A stretch of DNA of 13,354 nucleotides from Bacteroidales bacterium (lineage in GTDB: Bacteria > Bacteroidota > Bacteroidia > Bacteroidales > UBA932): NCBI GenBank assembly GCA_016291185.1, contig JAEFAI010000043.1, positions 1 to 13,354 of the forward strand. Reading direction: 5' to 3'. Positions 13,354 through 13,354 of the stretch are shown here, in pieces. The position numbers were made by a program, and so were the translations under genes. Each line of letters opens with the position of its first letter. Positions within the stretch are counted from its first letter, which is position 1. Below the pieces are notes generated by a model. The model saw nothing but the letters and a program-made list of their open reading frames with translations, was not told the DNA's origin and searched no databases.

Positions 13354-13354
13354 G

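Overview
The window looks like a chromosomal segment from a GC-rich member of the Bacteroidota, probably Bacteroidales. Three things point there. Several genes are preceded by the Bacteroidota-type -7 box (TAnnTTTG), twice as TTTG-N18-TACCTTTG. The gene content includes a DUF4251 lipoprotein, a DUF5117/DUF4953-type secreted metalloprotease, and an ExbD-like C-terminus of the Bacteroidetes kind. Ribosome-binding sites are poorly defined. No rRNA, tRNA, CRISPR array, integrase or transposase was seen.

Layout. Positions 1-2110 (minus strand) hold a tightly overlapping pterin operon: queD, folE, a second QueD/PTPS-family gene, then a FAD oxidoreductase that runs off the left edge. Divergent from it, on plus, is an APH-fold kinase (2174-3028). 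It converges with hrpB (3033-5675, minus), a DEAH-family helicase gene carrying three in-frame insertions of a 24-bp repeat. Next on minus is a BlaI-type repressor with an M56 (BlaR1-like) membrane protease (5921-7908). The protease carries two ExbD/TolR-like domains where BlaR1 has its beta-lactam sensor, and the promoter region holds two identical-consensus operators. Three copies of a ~110-bp palindromic repeat lie around this module (5766-5877, 8031-8140, 8157-8265). A lipoprotein carboxylesterase (8276-9796, minus) and a secreted metzincin-type metalloprotease (9950-12397, plus) are divergently transcribed. A DUF4251 lipoprotein follows (12434-12955, plus). The right edge holds the C-terminal 120 residues of a glycine-rich repeat surface protein (minus), cut by the window end.

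How the genes work together. FolE makes 7,8-dihydroneopterin triphosphate. The two QueD/PTPS paralogs that flank it differ in the catalytic motif (CxxxHGH versus ExxHGH), which suggests a branch point: one towards queuosine, the other towards folate. The BlaI/M56 pair looks like an autoregulated envelope sensor. The esterase, metalloprotease and DUF4251 protein are all exported but are separate transcription units.

The most notable observations are the Cys/Glu paralog pair around folE, the repeat-derived peptide inserts in HrpB, the M56-ExbD-ExbD fusion with its operator pair, and the covarying palindromic repeat family.
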